Assembly (NCBI RefSeq): GCF_003226555.1
Contig: NZ_QKQS01000023.1
Span: forward strand, 811,263 to 875,262
Direction: 5' to 3'
Length of the DNA: 64,000 bases
Source: Rhodopseudomonas palustris
Lineage (GTDB): Bacteria > Pseudomonadota > Alphaproteobacteria > Rhizobiales > Xanthobacteraceae
The first letter of the stretch is position 1. Each line of letters starts with the position of its first letter. The notes under the pieces are model-generated. The model had not been told where the DNA came from. It did not search any database and saw only the letters and a list, made by a program, of their open reading frames with translations. The translations under genes and the position numbers were made by a program. This document shows positions 16,895-27,661 of this stretch, piece by piece.

Positions 16895-19525
16895 ATGAGC
16901 AACGAACGATACAACGCCCGCGAATCCGAGCCGAAATGGCAGGCGAAATGGGACGAAGCGAAGATCTTCGCCACCCGGAACGACGACCTGCGCAAGAAGT
17001 ACTACGTGCTGGAGATGTTCCCGTACCCGTCGGGGCGGATCCACATGGGCCACGTCCGCAACTACACCATGGGCGACGTGGTGGCGCGGACGATGCGGGC
17101 GCGCGGCTACAATGTGCTGCATCCGATGGGGTGGGACGCATTCGGTCTGCCGGCCGAGAACGCTGCGATCGAGCGCAAGGTCGCCCCGAAGGCGTGGACC
17201 TACGACAACATCGCGGCGATGAAGAAGCAGCTCCAGACCATGGGGCTGTCGCTGGACTGGGCGCGTGAATTCGCGACCTGCGATCCGACCTACTACAAGC
17301 ACCAGCAGAAGATGTTTCTCGACTTCCTGAAAGTCGGGCTGGTCGAGCGCGAGAAGCGCAAGCTGAACTGGGACCCGGTCGACATGACCGTGCTGGCCAA
17401 CGAGCAGGTGATCGACGGCCGCGGCTGGCGCTCGGGCGCGGTGGTCGAGCTGCGCGAGATGAACCAGTGGGTGTTCAAGATCACCAAATACGCCCAGGAG
17501 CTGCTGGACGCGCTGGATACGCTGGACCGCTGGCCCGACAAGGTTCGGCTGATGCAGCGCAATTGGATCGGCCGCTCCGAGGGCCTGATGGTGCGGTTCG
17601 CGCTCGACAGCGCGACCACGCCGGCCGGCGAGACCGAGCTGAAGATCTTCACCACCCGCCCGGACACGCTGTTCGGCGCCAAGTTCATGGCGATCGCGGC
17701 CGACCACCCGCTGGCGCAAGCGGCGGCGGCGAAGGACCCGAAGGTCGCGGCGTTCATCGAGGACTGCAAGAAGCGCGGCACCGCGCAGGCCGAGATCGAC
17801 ACCGCCGAGAAGCAGGGCATCGACACCGGCATCCGCGCCGTGCATCCGTTCGACCCGAATTGGAAGCTGCCGGTCTACGTCGCCAACTTCGTGCTGATGG
17901 AATACGGCACCGGCGCGATCTTCGGCTGCCCGGCGCACGACCAGCGCGACCTCGACTTCGTCAACAAGTATCAGCTCGGCAATACGCCCGTGGTCTGCCC
18001 CGAAGGCCAGGATCCGGCGAGCTTCGTCATCACCGACACCGCCTATGACGGCGACGGCCGCCTGATCAATTCGCGCTTCCTCGACGGCATGACGATCGCC
18101 GAGGCGAAGGAAGACGTCGCCAAGCGGCTGGAGACGGCGCAGCTCGGCGGCGCACCGGTCGGCGAGCGCAAGGTCAACTTCCGCCTGCGCGACTGGGGTA
18201 TCTCGCGCCAGCGCTATTGGGGCTGCCCGATTCCGATCATCCACTGCCCGAAATGCGATGTGGTGCCGGTGCCGGACAAGGATCTGCCGGTGGTGCTGCC
18301 GGAGGACGTGTCGTTCGACAAGCCGGGCAATGCGCTCGACCATCACCCGACCTGGAAGCACGTCACCTGTCCGCAGTGCGGCGGCAAGGCGGTGCGCGAA
18401 ACCGACACCATGGACACCTTCGTGGATTCGTCCTGGTACTTCGCGCGCTTCACCGATCCGTGGAACACCGAAGCCCCGACCACGCCGGACGTCGTCAACC
18501 GGATGATGCCGGTCGATCAATATATCGGCGGCGTCGAACACGCGATCCTGCATCTTTTGTACAGCCGGTTCTTCACCCGCGCCATGAAGGCGGCCGGTCA
18601 CATCGACATCCAGCATGACGAGCCGTTCGCCGGCCTGTTCACGCAGGGCATGGTGGTGCACGAGACCTATCGGAAGGCCGATGGTCACTTCGCCTCGCCC
18701 GCCGAAGTGGCGATCGTGGTCGATGGCGATCAGCGCCGCGCCACGTTGATCGATGGCGGCAGCCCGGTCGAGATCGGCCCGATCGAGAAGATGTCGAAGT
18801 CCAAGCGCAACACCGTCGATCCCGACGACATCATCGGGACTTACGGTGCCGACACTGCGCGCTGGTTCATGCTGTCGGATTCGCCGCCGGACCGCGACGT
18901 GATCTGGAGCGAGGAAGGCGTCAAGGGCGCGTCGCGCTTCGTGCAGCGGCTGTGGCGGATGGTGAACGATGCCGCTCCGATCGCCGCCGCGGCTCCTTCC
19001 GAAAAGCCGGCCAGCTTCGGCGCCGACGCGCTCGGCTTGCGCAAGGCCGCACACGGCGCGCTGGATAAAGTGCTGTCCGGCATCGAACGGCTCGCCTTTA
19101 ACGTCAGCCTGGCGCACATTCGCGAGTTCTCGAATACCCTCGGCGACGTGCTGGCCCGGTCGCCGACGCCCTCACCCGATCTCGCCTGGGCGATCCGCGA
19201 ATCGGCCATGATCCTGGTTCAGCTCTTCCACCCGATGATGCCGCATCTTGCCGAGGAGTGCTGGACAGTGCTCGGCCAGACCGGCCTCGTTTCCGAAGCC
19301 CTGTGGCCACCGATCGAACCGGATCTGCTGGTCGAGGACAGCATCACCCTGCCGGTGCAGGTCAACGGCAAGAAGCGCGGCGAGGTGACGGTGCCCCGTG
19401 ACGCCCCGACCGGTGAAATTGAGGCTGCCGTTTTGGCGCTCGATGCGGTAAAACAGGCCCTGGGCGACAAGCCCGTTCGCAAGGTGATCGTGGTTCCGCA
19501 GAGGATCGTGAATGTCGTCGGCTAA
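16895..19525 (+). CDS. leuS: Leucyl-tRNA synthetase
   Basis: An 876-residue class Ia synthetase charging tRNA-Leu. The HIGH-type motif is [15 protein letters not shown] near residue 50, the editing domain (CP1) contains [13 protein letters not shown] and the [18 protein letters not shown] segment, and the KMSKS loop is [16 protein letters not shown]. The C-terminal anticodon-recognition region ends [19 protein letters not shown] 16895 starts the conserved [16 protein letters not shown]. Its 3' end overlaps lptE by 14 bp, indicating coupling. Confidence 0.97.
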   Translation: MSNERYNARESEPKWQAKWDEAKIFATRNDDLRKKYYVLEMFPYPSGRIHMGHVRNYTMGDVVARTMRARGYNVLHPMGWDAFGLPAENAAIERKVAPKAWTYDNIAAMKKQLQTMGLSLDWAREFATCDPTYYKHQQKMFLDFLKVGLVEREKRKLNWDPVDMTVLANEQVIDGRGWRSGAVVELREMNQWVFKITKYAQELLDALDTLDRWPDKVRLMQRNWIGRSEGLMVRFALDSATTPAGETELKIFTTRPDTLFGAKFMAIAADHPLAQAAAAKDPKVAAFIEDCKKRGTAQAEIDTAEKQGIDTGIRAVHPFDPNWKLPVYVANFVLMEYGTGAIFGCPAHDQRDLDFVNKYQLGNTPVVCPEGQDPASFVITDTAYDGDGRLINSRFLDGMTIAEAKEDVAKRLETAQLGGAPVGERKVNFRLRDWGISRQRYWGCPIPIIHCPKCDVVPVPDKDLPVVLPEDVSFDKPGNALDHHPTWKHVTCPQCGGKAVRETDTMDTFVDSSWYFARFTDPWNTEAPTTPDVVNRMMPVDQYIGGVEHAILHLLYSRFFTRAMKAAGHIDIQHDEPFAGLFTQGMVVHETYRKADGHFASPAEVAIVVDGDQRRATLIDGGSPVEIGPIEKMSKSKRNTVDPDDIIGTYGADTARWFMLSDSPPDRDVIWSEEGVKGASRFVQRLWRMVNDAAPIAAAAPSEKPASFGADALGLRKAAHGALDKVLSGIERLAFNVSLAHIREFSNTLGDVLARSPTPSPDLAWAIRESAMILVQLFHPMMPHLAEECWTVLGQTGLVSEALWPPIEPDLLVEDSITLPVQVNGKKRGEVTVPRDAPTGEIEAAVLALDAVKQALGDKPVRKVIVVPQRIVNVVG

Positions 19526-20075
19526 GCCCGCGGAGCTCAAGAAGTTCGTCGCCCGGTTGGCGTTGGCGGTTGCGCTGGCGGCATCGGTCGCCGGTTGTTT
19601 CCATCCGATGTACGCCGATCGCGGCGACGGTTCGCCGACGCTGCGCGACAAGCTCTCCGCCATCGAAGTGCCGCCGCTCGACATTCCGAACGGCTCGCGC
19701 AACTCGCGCCTCGGCGTCGAGCTGCGCAACAAGCTGATGTTCAAGCTTTACGGCAGCGCCACCGGGGCGCCGGCGCTGTACACGTTGAAGATCGCGATCT
19801 CGACCTCGCGCTCGTCGCTGATCGTCGATCCCAGCACGCAGCTGCCGACGATCGAGAACTACGCGATCGATGCCAGCTACCAGCTCAAGGACATCGCCAC
19901 CGGCAAGACGGTGATGACCGGCAACACCTTCTCGCGGGTCGAATACGACGTGCCCGGCCAGTCGCAGCGTTTCGCCCGTACCCGCGCGGGGCGCGACGCG
20001 GAAGACCGCGCCGTGCAGGAGATCGCCGAGAACATCAACACCCGGCTGGCCTCGTTCTTCTACGCCGGCATGTGA
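19512..20075 (+). CDS. lptE: LPS assembly lipoprotein LptE
   Basis: A 187-residue outer-membrane lipoprotein that partners LptD in placing lipopolysaccharide in the outer leaflet. The N-terminal signal ends in a lipobox, SVAGC, with Cys29 as the lipidated residue, followed by FHPMYA. The remaining LptE/RlpB-like domain has little motif identity, but gene order leuS-lptE-holA is the widely conserved arrangement. It starts inside the leuS end and is separated from holA by 56 bp. Confidence 0.9.
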   Translation: MSSAKPAELKKFVARLALAVALAASVAGCFHPMYADRGDGSPTLRDKLSAIEVPPLDIPNGSRNSRLGVELRNKLMFKLYGSATGAPALYTLKIAISTSRSSLIVDPSTQLPTIENYAIDASYQLKDIATGKTVMTGNTFSRVEYDVPGQSQRFARTRAGRDAEDRAVQEIAENINTRLASFFYAGM

Positions 20076-20131
20076 ACCGCGATCGCTCCGAGCACGCGGT
20101 GGTGGTTCAGGTTCGGCTCTGGCGCTGAGTG

Positions 20132-21163
20132 ATGGTTGCGCTGCGCGGCAAAGACGCCACTTCGTTTCTGACCCGGCCCGATCCCGGTCGGCCGATCGTG
20201 CTGTTGTACGGGCCGGATGCCGGCCTGGTGCGCGAACGCGCCGATGCGCTGATCGCGGCCTCGCTCGACGATCCCAAAGACCCATTCGCACTGGTGCGGC
20301 TCGACGGTGATGAACTCGCCGCGGAGCCGTCACGGCTGGTCGACGAAGCCCTCGCCATTCCGATGTTCGGCGGCCGCCGCGCGATCCGGGTTCGCGCCGG
20401 CTCACGCAGTTTCGTCGCCGGCGTCGAAGCGCTGATCGCCTCACCGCCGAAGGAATGCCGGGTGGTGATCGAGGCCGGCGACATCAAGCCCGACAATGCA
20501 CTGCGTAAGGCCTGCGAAAAGGCGGTCACCGGCGCGGTCGCGATCGGCTGCTACCCGGATGGCGAAGCCGACATCGCCCGGCTGATCGACGACGAATTGC
20601 GCGGCTCGAATCTGCAGATCGCCAAGGACGCAAGAGCGGTGCTGGCGACGTTGCTCGGCGGCGATCGCCAGGCCTCGCGCAATGAACTGCGCAAGCTGGC
20701 GCTTTACGCCCACGGCAAGGGCGAGGTCACACTCGACGACGTGATCACTTGCGTATCGGATGCATCCGACCTGAAGCTCGATGTCATCGTCGACGCGGCG
20801 TTCTCGGGTAAGCCCGTCGTGGTTGAAAGCGAATTCGCCAAGGCCATGGTGGCCGGCACTTATCCGGGCCAGATCATCCTCGCGGCGCAGCGCCATGCGG
20901 CGTTCCTGCACAAGACCAGCCTGGCGGTCGAAGGCGGCACACCGGCCGCGGTGGCCCTCGACTCCGGATTCCCGCGGCTGCACTTCTCGCGCAAGACCGC
21001 GTCGGAAACTGCGCTGCGCAATTTCTCGGCGACGCGGCTGGCGCAGATCATCGATCAACTCGCCAGCGCCGCGCTCGAAACCCGCCGCCAGGCCACACTC
21101 GGCGCCGCCATCGCCCAGCGCACGCTGCTGTCGATCGCGGTCAGTGCGAGGCGACGGAGTTAG
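20132..21163 (+). CDS. holA: DNA polymerase III delta subunit
   Basis: A 343-residue clamp-loader delta subunit that opens the beta clamp. It shows the usual alphaproteobacterial start (VLLYGPDAGLVRERADALI), SLDDPKDPFALVRLDGDEL, and the C-terminal collar (YPGQIILAAQRHAAFLHK). It has no complete Walker A, as expected for delta. ATG 20132 is preferred over the GTG one codon earlier. It completes the leuS-lptE-holA unit. Confidence 0.93.
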   Translation: MVALRGKDATSFLTRPDPGRPIVLLYGPDAGLVRERADALIAASLDDPKDPFALVRLDGDELAAEPSRLVDEALAIPMFGGRRAIRVRAGSRSFVAGVEALIASPPKECRVVIEAGDIKPDNALRKACEKAVTGAVAIGCYPDGEADIARLIDDELRGSNLQIAKDARAVLATLLGGDRQASRNELRKLALYAHGKGEVTLDDVITCVSDASDLKLDVIVDAAFSGKPVVVESEFAKAMVAGTYPGQIILAAQRHAAFLHKTSLAVEGGTPAAVALDSGFPRLHFSRKTASETALRNFSATRLAQIIDQLASAALETRRQATLGAAIAQRTLLSIAVSARRRS

Positions 21164-21222
21164 TTGGTATCATCCACAGTGCTGAGCGCAGCGGAGGCCA
21201 CCCGTCTCGCCAAACGAGACCC

Positions 21223-21390
21223 CTCTCGTTCGTCATTCCGGGGCGCGCGTAACGCGAGCCCGGAATCCATAATCACTGCCCCCTCAGCTCGGTCACAAAA
21301 CCAGACTCACCGTGTCTTCACGAGAAGTTTGTGAGTATGGATTCGGGGCTCGCGCAGCTACGCTGCGCGCTCCGGAATGACGAACGAGAG
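21223..21390. repeat. 168-bp inverted repeat pair, family E
   Basis: The outer arms CTCTCGTTCGTCATTCCGG (21223-21241) and its exact complement (21372-21390) are 19 bp. Inner parts also pair: GAATCCATAATCAC on the left with GTGAGTATGGATTC on the right, and GCGCG-rich blocks. It lies between convergent holA and parB and may act as a bidirectional terminator. A shorter related hairpin is at 55011-55054. Confidence 0.75.
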
Positions 21391-21423
21391 ATCGTCGCCT
21401 CAAGCCTCAACCCACAACGCGAA

Positions 21424-22314
21424 CTAACCGCCCGCCTCGAGCCGGCGGATGATGTCGTCGAGCTGATCGAGATCGGCATAGCGGATCTGGAGGGCGCCGG
21501 CGCCTTCGTGGTCGTCGATCGTCACCTTCATGCCGAGCACGTCGCTGAGGCGCTTCTCGAGCGCCAGCGTATCGGCGTCCTTCACCGGCTTGGCGCCGGC
21601 AGCGGCACGCGGCTTCTGCGGCTTGCGCTCCGGCACACCCTCTTCGTGTGCGAGCGCTTCGGTCTGCCGGACGTTGAGACCTTCGGCGACGATCCGCTTG
21701 GCGATCGCCGACGGATCGGGCAGACCGATCAGCGCGCGGGCGTGACCGGCGGTGAGCTCGCCCGAGGCGATCAGCGCCTTGACGTCGTCGGGCAGCTTGA
21801 TCAGCCGCATCATGTTGGCGACGTGGCTGCGGCTCTTGCCGACGATCTTGGCGATCTCTTCCTGGCTACGGTTGAACTCGGCGGCGAGCGCCTGATAGCC
21901 CAGCGCCTCTTCGAGCGGATTGAGATCTTCGCGCTGCACGTTCTCGACGATGGCGATTTCGAGCGCCAGCGCGTCCGACACGTCGACCGGCACGATCGGC
22001 ACTTCGTGCAGACCGGCGCGCTGCGCCGCGCGCCAACGCCGCTCGCCGGCGATGATCTCGTAGCGATCGGCGGTGCCCTTCACCGGACGAACCACGATCG
22101 GCTGGATCACGCCGTGCTGCTTGATCGAGTCGGACAATTCGCCGAGCTCGGCATCGGTGAAGGAACGGCGCGGGTTGCGCGGATTGGCCTTGATGAATTC
22201 GATCGGCACCTTGCGCTGCGCCCGCGGCCGTTCGGCCTGCGTCGCCTCGCCGCCGACATCGCCGATCAGACTCGCCAGGCCGCGTCCCAGTCGCGAACGG
22301 TGCTCATCGGCCAT
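21424..22314 (-). CDS. parB: Chromosome partitioning protein ParB
   Basis: A 296-residue CTP-dependent DNA clamp that loads at parS and spreads to build the origin partition complex. The N-terminal start (RSRLGRGLASLIGD) is the ParA-contact region. The CTP-binding fold shows IKANPRNPRRSF, QHGVIQPIVVRPV and GERRWRAAQRAG; the helix-turn-helix region is RSQEEIAKIVGKSRSHVANMMRLI; the C-terminal dimerisation region ends LDDIIRRLE. ATG 22314 follows AAGGGAG; a start 12 codons upstream lacks support. It lies 179 bp after parA. Confidence 0.97.
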   Translation of the reverse strand: MADEHRSRLGRGLASLIGDVGGEATQAERPRAQRKVPIEFIKANPRNPRRSFTDAELGELSDSIKQHGVIQPIVVRPVKGTADRYEIIAGERRWRAAQRAGLHEVPIVPVDVSDALALEIAIVENVQREDLNPLEEALGYQALAAEFNRSQEEIAKIVGKSRSHVANMMRLIKLPDDVKALIASGELTAGHARALIGLPDPSAIAKRIVAEGLNVRQTEALAHEEGVPERKPQKPRAAAGAKPVKDADTLALEKRLSDVLGMKVTIDDHEGAGALQIRYADLDQLDDIIRRLEAGG

Positions 22315-22378
22315 CGCCGGCTCCCTTGGATTCACGTCGCTACTCCGCACTGATAGAATCGAAATTGTTAGCTGTCGT

Positions 22379-22463
22379 CGTCATTGCGAGGAGGCGAAGC
22401 CGACGAAGCAATCCAGTCTTCGTCGCGTATCGCTGGATTGCTTCGCTGCGCTCGTCATGACGG
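22379..22463. repeat. Dispersed palindromic repeat, family B, between parA and parB
   Basis: Begins CGTCATTGCGAGGAGGCGAA and ends CGCTGCGCTCGTCATGACGG; inner arms AAGCAATCCAG (22406-22416) and CTGGATTGCTT (22433-22443) are perfect inverted copies. A related copy lies between hslV and hslU (38741-38823). Confidence 0.7.
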
Positions 22464-22493
22464 GCTGCAGCGCCGTAGCACGCTGCCCGCCCC

Positions 22494-23348
22494 TCAATGC
22501 GGGGCGCGGAGTTCGCGCTCGCGCTGAATCACTTCGGTGGCAAGCTTCAGATAGGCTTCGCTGCCGACGCATTTCAGATCATAGACCAGCACCGGCTTGC
22601 CGTAGCTCGGCGCTTCCGAGATCCGCACGTTGCGCGGGATCATGGTGTCGTAGACTTTCTTGCCCATGAACTGACGAACGTCGGCGACGACCTGGCTCGA
22701 CAGATTGTTGCGGCTGTCGAACATCGTCAGCACGATGCCGTGGATCGTCAGGCTCGGATTGAGATTGGCGCGAACCTGTTCGACCGTCTGCAGCAATTGC
22801 GACAGACCTTCGAGGGCAAAGAACTCGCACTGCAGCGGCACCAGAATCGCATCCGCCGCGGCCATCGCATTCACGGTCAGCAAGTTCAGCGACGGCGGGC
22901 AATCGATCAGCACGTAGGTGTAGTCGAGCGGCGGATCGATGTCCTTGTTGAGTACGCCGATCGCGTCGCGCAGCCGAAACGCACGGTCGCCGCGATGGCC
23001 GAGCTCCAGCTCGAGGCCGGACAAATCCATGGTCGAAGCGGCGATGTGGAGCCGCGGCACCGCGGTCGCGACGACCGCGTCACGCAGCGGCGCTTCGCCG
23101 GCCAGCACATCGTAGGTCGAGGTGTTGCGATCACGACGGTCGATGCCGAGCCCAGTCGAAGCGTTGCCCTGCGGATCGAGATCCACGATGAGCACGCGCT
23201 CACCGATCGCAGCCAGCGCCGTCCCGAGATTGATCGCGGTGGTGGTCTTGCCGACGCCGCCCTTCTGGTTGGCAAGCGCGATGATGCGCGGCCGCCCGGG
23301 CTCGGTATTCACCCTATCCTCTTGATAAATCTCATCAATCACGGTCAT
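22494..23348 (-). CDS. parA: Chromosome partitioning ATPase ParA (Soj)
   Basis: A 284-residue deviant Walker ATPase that moves ParB-parS complexes. Walker A is NQKGGVGKTTTAINLG with both lysines; A' is LIVDLDPQGNAS; Walker B is YVLIDCPPSLNLL. The C-terminal end is KLATEVIQRERELRAPH. It is upstream of parB and 21 bp downstream of rsmG in a leftward cluster. An alternative start lies at MNTEPG-like GTG but ATG 23348 is kept. Confidence 0.97.
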   Translation of the reverse strand: MTVIDEIYQEDRVNTEPGRPRIIALANQKGGVGKTTTAINLGTALAAIGERVLIVDLDPQGNASTGLGIDRRDRNTSTYDVLAGEAPLRDAVVATAVPRLHIAASTMDLSGLELELGHRGDRAFRLRDAIGVLNKDIDPPLDYTYVLIDCPPSLNLLTVNAMAAADAILVPLQCEFFALEGLSQLLQTVEQVRANLNPSLTIHGIVLTMFDSRNNLSSQVVADVRQFMGKKVYDTMIPRNVRISEAPSYGKPVLVYDLKCVGSEAYLKLATEVIQRERELRAPH

Positions 23349-23369
23349 GACAGGTTCTTCGGCTTGCGG

Positions 23370-24041
23370 TTATGTGCGTCGTTCGATGGATTCGATCTCG
23401 ACAATCCAGCCTTGGCCACCGGTCACGCTGGCATGCAGCTTGGGCTGAAACTTCCAATATTTAGTAGCTTCCGTCAATTCCGCTTCTACATCTTGACCCT
23501 TCAGGAACAAAGCCTTGGTTGTTCCAGGGGTCATCAGAGGTTCCGCGAAACCGATGAGCTGGTGTAGCGGAGCGACCGCGCGTGCGGTGATGCAATCGAT
23601 CGCCTGTGGGAATCTATCCACGTTATCCCCGATGTCCGCCAGCATCACTGTGCCCGGCGCGCCCGCAACGCGCAGCGCCTCGCGCAAAAATGCCGCCTTC
23701 TTGGCGATCCTCTCAACCAACGTGACATGACCGCCGACGTCCGCCATCGCGCAGGCCAGCACCACGCCCGGAAACCCGCCGCCCGATCCGAAGTCGAGCC
23801 ATCGCCGCGCATTCGGCACCAGACTGACGAGCTGCAGCGAATCGGCAACGTGCCGGGTCCAAAGCTGAGGCAAGGTCGAGGGCGCAACCAGATTGGTCTT
23901 AGCCTGCCATTGCTGCAACAGCGCGACATACGCATCGAGCCGCGCTTCGAGCGCCGGCGAAATCTGCACGAGCTTCATCGCCGCCGCTTTGTCGGCGTCG
24001 AGGTCTGAAACTGCGGAAAGGCTTTTGGCGGCGCGCTGCAT
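23370..24041 (-). CDS. rsmG: 16S rRNA (guanine-N7)-methyltransferase RsmG (GidB)
   Basis: A 223-residue SAM-dependent enzyme that methylates G527 of 16S rRNA. The SAM site is DFGSGGGFPGVVLA, followed by LVERIAKKAAFLREAL and the ARAVAPL segment. It sits in the conserved mnmG-rsmG-parA-parB order found near bacterial origins. ATG 24041 is used; TTG 15 bases upstream is possible. No clear ribosome-binding sequence is visible. Confidence 0.94.
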   Translation of the reverse strand: MQRAAKSLSAVSDLDADKAAAMKLVQISPALEARLDAYVALLQQWQAKTNLVAPSTLPQLWTRHVADSLQLVSLVPNARRWLDFGSGGGFPGVVLACAMADVGGHVTLVERIAKKAAFLREALRVAGAPGTVMLADIGDNVDRFPQAIDCITARAVAPLHQLIGFAEPLMTPGTTKALFLKGQDVEAELTEATKYWKFQPKLHASVTGGQGWIVEIESIERRT

Positions 24042-24152
24042 GGAACTGCACTGCAAAGAGAGCGGCCCGAGGGCTTGTTTGATTATATTCTTGCCAACCG
24101 ATTCCGGCCACTCCTTGCAGCAATGAATCTGCGCTGCCGATGACTTTGGTCA

Positions 24153-24168
24153 CGTTTCACGTGAAACA
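24153..24168. promoter_or_regulatory. parS site 1
   Basis: CGTTTCACGTGAAACA matches the ParB-binding consensus TGTTTCACGTGAAACA at 15 of 16 bases. It is in the rsmG-mnmG intergenic region. Confidence 0.92.
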
Positions 24169-24187
24169 GCCTGGAACCCAGCCGAAG

Positions 24188-24203
24188 TGTTTCACGTGAA
24201 ACG
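24188..24203. promoter_or_regulatory. parS site 2
   Basis: TGTTTCACGTGAAACG matches the consensus at 15 of 16 bases; its start is 35 bp after that of site 1, in the same intergenic region. Confidence 0.92.
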
Positions 24204-24218
24204 CTGCCCGCGGCGGGT

Positions 24219-26087
24219 CTAACCTGCCGAAGGACGGCGACGCTGCTCGCGCCTCAAATACGCTGCCAGAATCCCAAGCGCCGCCGGGGTAATGCCGTCA
24301 AGCCGACCCGCCTGCCCCACGGTGTGCGGACGATGTCGTTCCAGCCGGGTGCGGGCCTCGTTCGACAGGCCCGGTACCGCGGCATAATCCACCTCCGTCA
24401 GGCGCAAACTTTCGTCTCGGCGGAAGGCTTCGACGTCGGCGGTCTGGCGCTCCAGGTAGACATAATATTTCGCATCGATCTCGACATGCACGGCGATCGC
24501 CGGGTCGACCTTGCCAAGCTCCGGCCAGATCGCGCGAACTTGAGCCCAGTCGATCTCCGGATAGGACAGCAGGTCGAATACCGATCGACGCTGGCCGTCG
24601 CGGTTCAGCGACAGCCCATGCTTGGCGGCTTCATTGGGGGTGATCGACAGCGACTGGGCGAGAGTCTTCGCGTCGGCGAGCGCCGCCATCTTACGCCGAT
24701 GGAACGCCATCCGTTCGGGGCCGACGCAGCCGAGAGCCGCCCCCTTGTCGGTGAGACGCTGGTCCGCATTGTCGGCCCGCAGCGTCAGGCGATATTCGGC
24801 CCGCGAGGTGAACATCCGGTACGGTTCGGTGATGCCGCGGGTCACCAGATCGTCGATCATGACCCCGAGATAGCCGTCGGCGCGATCAAACACCGCGAGG
24901 TCCCCGCCCGCAGCGGCCAGCGCCGCGTTGAGGCCAGCGACCAGACCCTGAGCCGCCGCCTCTTCATAACCGGTCGTGCCGTTGATCTGCCCGGCCAAAA
25001 ATAGCCCGCGCAGCCGCTTGGTCTGCAGCGTCGGCTCCAATTCCCGCGGATCGACGTGATCGTATTCGATCGCATAACCCGGACGGAGCATTTCGGTCCG
25101 CTCCAGCCCTGGGATGGTCTTCAGGATGGCGCGCTGCACTTCTTCGGGCAGCGAGGTCGAGATTCCGTTGGGATAAACCGTCGGATCATCGAGCCCTTCC
25201 GGCTCCAGAAAGATCTGGTGGCCGTCACGGTCGCCGAATTTAACGATCTTGTCCTCGATCGAGGGGCAATAGCGCGGTCCGGTCGACTGGATCTGCCCAG
25301 AATACATCGGCGAGCGATGCACATTGGCGCGGATCACCTCATGAGTGGCGGGCATCGTCCGGGTAATGCCGCATTCGATCTGCGGCGTGGTGATTTCAGG
25401 CGTCAGAACGGAAAACGGCTCCGGCGGATCGTCGCCGGGCTGCATTTCGACCGCGCCCCAATCGATGGTCCGACCATCCAGCCGTGGCGGCGTCCCGGTC
25501 TTGAGCCGTCCAAGCGTCAGCCCGAGCGCTTCGAACGAGGCCGATAGCCCCAACGCCGGCGCTTCGTCGATCCGGCCAGCCGGCCAGCTTCGCTCGCCGA
25601 GGTGGATCAGGCCGCGAAGGAAGGTTCCTGTGGTGATGACGACTGCGCCGGCCGAACATTCGCGGCCGTCGCCGAGGCGAATGCCGGTGACGCGACCATC
25701 GCGCCACAACAGAGCATCAGCCTCCCCTTCGATCACCGAGAGGTTCGAAACGGCGCCGATCGCGGTCTGCATCGCGGCCGCATACAGCTTGCGGTCGGCC
25801 TGCGTCCTCGGGCCGCGGACTGCCGGCCCCTTTCGGCGATTCAACATCCGGAACTGAATGCCGCCGGCATCGGCGACACGCCCCATCAGCCCGTCCAATG
25901 CATCGATTTCACGGACCAGATGGCCTTTTCCCAGGCCCCCAATCGCCGGATTGCAGGACATTGCGCCGACGGTGGCAAAACGATGGGTGACGAGCGCGGT
26001 AGTCGCGCCGATCCGGGCCGCGGCCGCAGCCGCTTCGCAGCCGGCATGGCCGCCGCCGATGACAATGACGTCGAAAAAAGTGCGCAT
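24219..26087 (-). CDS. mnmG: tRNA uridine-5-carboxymethylaminomethyl modification enzyme MnmG (GidA)
   Basis: A 622-residue FAD protein that with MnmE modifies the wobble uridine at position 34 of several tRNAs. The FAD motif is [19 protein letters not shown]; further family signatures are [23 protein letters not shown], the [13 protein letters not shown] segment and the second signature [21 protein letters not shown]. Length is usual. It is flanked by parS sites on both sides and by mnmE upstream. Confidence 0.97.
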   Translation of the reverse strand: MRTFFDVIVIGGGHAGCEAAAAAARIGATTALVTHRFATVGAMSCNPAIGGLGKGHLVREIDALDGLMGRVADAGGIQFRMLNRRKGPAVRGPRTQADRKLYAAAMQTAIGAVSNLSVIEGEADALLWRDGRVTGIRLGDGRECSAGAVVITTGTFLRGLIHLGERSWPAGRIDEAPALGLSASFEALGLTLGRLKTGTPPRLDGRTIDWGAVEMQPGDDPPEPFSVLTPEITTPQIECGITRTMPATHEVIRANVHRSPMYSGQIQSTGPRYCPSIEDKIVKFGDRDGHQIFLEPEGLDDPTVYPNGISTSLPEEVQRAILKTIPGLERTEMLRPGYAIEYDHVDPRELEPTLQTKRLRGLFLAGQINGTTGYEEAAAQGLVAGLNAALAAAGGDLAVFDRADGYLGVMIDDLVTRGITEPYRMFTSRAEYRLTLRADNADQRLTDKGAALGCVGPERMAFHRRKMAALADAKTLAQSLSITPNEAAKHGLSLNRDGQRRSVFDLLSYPEIDWAQVRAIWPELGKVDPAIAVHVEIDAKYYVYLERQTADVEAFRRDESLRLTEVDYAAVPGLSNEARTRLERHRPHTVGQAGRLDGITPAALGILAAYLRREQRRRPSAG

Positions 26088-26167
26088 GACGGGGTTCTAG
26101 CTCAGCTCCGGGGAGCTTTGAAGGCAATCGCTCTGACGATCTCGATACCGGCAAAAGGTCGCCGCAT

Positions 26168-26183
26168 TGTTTCACGTGAAACA
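26168..26183. promoter_or_regulatory. parS site 3 (perfect match)
   Basis: TGTTTCACGTGAAACA is a 16 of 16 match to the parS consensus, in the mnmG-mnmE intergenic region, about 2 kb from sites 1 and 2. Confidence 0.95.
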
Positions 26184-26243
26184 GCGAGAAGGACATCGGC
26201 CGATCGTGGTTAATCAGACCTTACCGGTCAGGGTTCCGACCCG

Positions 26244-27572
26244 CTATTTCCCGATGCAGAACCGGCCGAAGATCTCACCGAGGACATCCTCGACGTCGAC
26301 CCGCCCGAGCAGCCGACCCAGACTGTGCGCAGCCATTCGAAGCTCTTCGGCCACGATCTCTTCGGCGAGCCCCGGCGTCAGACTACGGTTCAGCGCCTCC
26401 GCCGCATCGGCGAGCAATACCCGATGACGGTCTCGGGTGATCAGCCCGGCTTCCGCGGAGCCAAAATATTGCGCCGCAAAGCGCGTCATCTCGCGCAGCA
26501 AGTCCGAAAACCCCTCCCCCGTGGCCGCTGAAATCCGAAAACCGGGCGCCGGCGAGCCGAAAGTCGAGGATTCCTCCTCTGCCGCGAGGTCGATCTTGTT
26601 GCGGACCCGCCAGACTTCCGTCCCGGTGACATCCGGATCGGCTGCGTCGGCGGCCGTACTCAGCCACAGCACCAGATCCGCTGCCGCAGCGCGCGAGCGG
26701 GCGCGTTTCATCCCCTCCTGTTCGACCGGATCGTCGCTATCGCGCAATCCCGCGGTGTCGATCACCGTCACCGGATAACCGTCGAGGTCGAGCTGAACCT
26801 CAATCACATCCCGGGTCGTGCCGGCATAAGGCGACACGATCGCCACTTCCCGCCGCGCCAGACGATTGATCAGCGTGGACTTGCCGACATTCGGCCGGCC
26901 GGCGATGGCCACGACCATTCCGTCGCGGAGTCGTTCGGCGCGGCCCTGCTCGGCCAAAACCTCGGCGATCTCGGACGCCAGCTCGGCGATCTTGGCTCGC
27001 GCCGGCGCCATCAGCTCGTCGGCGACGTCACCCTCGTCGGAAAAATCGATCCCAGCTTCGACCAACGCCAGCGCTTCGATAATCTGGTCGCGCCAGTGCC
27101 GGGCCCGATCGCCGAGCACACCGCCGAGCTGGCGAAGTGCCTGACGCCGCTGCGCATCGGTATCAGCATGAATCAGATCGTCGAGCCCCTCGGCTTCGGT
27201 CAGGTCGAGCTTGCCGTTCTCGAACGCGCGGCGGGTGAACTCGCCTGGTTCAGCCGGCCGGACGCCCTCCAAGGCCGATAATGTCCTGATGAGCGCTGCC
27301 GCAACCGCCCGGCTGCCGTGGATGTGCAGCTCGGCGACATCTTCGCCGGTTGCCGACCCCGGTCCAGGAAACCACAGCGCCACCCCGTCATCGATCATCT
27401 CGCCGGCGGCGTCCCGGAGATCACAACGTACAGCACGTCGCGGCGCAGGTAGTTTGCCCGCCAGCGCCGTCAGCACGTCGCCAGCCCGCGATCCGGAGAC
27501 ACGTACGATCGCAATCGCGGACGGCAGCGGCCCGGTCGCAAGGGCAAAGATAGTCTGGTCGCTCGGATGCAT
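26244..27572 (-). CDS. mnmE: tRNA modification GTPase MnmE (TrmE)
   Basis: A 442-residue G protein that acts with MnmG on tRNA wobble uridines. The N-terminal formyl-THF-binding domain begins [23 protein letters not shown]; the G domain has [14 protein letters not shown], the switch [13 protein letters not shown] and NKID; the C-terminus is the conserved FCIGK with its cysteine. ATG 27572 starts [10 protein letters not shown]; a start 28 codons upstream overlaps the rho terminator and is rejected. Read leftward, upstream of mnmG. Confidence 0.96.
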   Translation of the reverse strand: MHPSDQTIFALATGPLPSAIAIVRVSGSRAGDVLTALAGKLPAPRRAVRCDLRDAAGEMIDDGVALWFPGPGSATGEDVAELHIHGSRAVAAALIRTLSALEGVRPAEPGEFTRRAFENGKLDLTEAEGLDDLIHADTDAQRRQALRQLGGVLGDRARHWRDQIIEALALVEAGIDFSDEGDVADELMAPARAKIAELASEIAEVLAEQGRAERLRDGMVVAIAGRPNVGKSTLINRLARREVAIVSPYAGTTRDVIEVQLDLDGYPVTVIDTAGLRDSDDPVEQEGMKRARSRAAAADLVLWLSTAADAADPDVTGTEVWRVRNKIDLAAEEESSTFGSPAPGFRISAATGEGFSDLLREMTRFAAQYFGSAEAGLITRDRHRVLLADAAEALNRSLTPGLAEEIVAEELRMAAHSLGRLLGRVDVEDVLGEIFGRFCIGK

Positions 27573-27610
27573 GGCCGCTGTCTTGCCGAGGCGCCGATGC
27601 GAATGCAAAC

Positions 27611-27640
27611 AAAAAGGGCGCCCCGATCGGGACGCCCTCG
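27611..27640 (-). terminator. Intrinsic terminator of rho
   Basis: On the minus strand: GAGGGCGTCCC, loop GATC, GGGGCGCCC and then TTTTTG. The stem has nine pairs with one G-U. It lies just after the rho stop and before mnmE. Confidence 0.88.
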
Positions 27641-27661
27641 CTAGCTCTGTCTCCAACTCGC

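Noticed and set aside
15446-19117. Very long minus-strand open frame opposite the diguanylate cyclase and leuS
   Set aside because: Low-complexity Arg/His/Asp-rich translation with no family resemblance; a GC-rich codon-position shadow of two clearly real genes.
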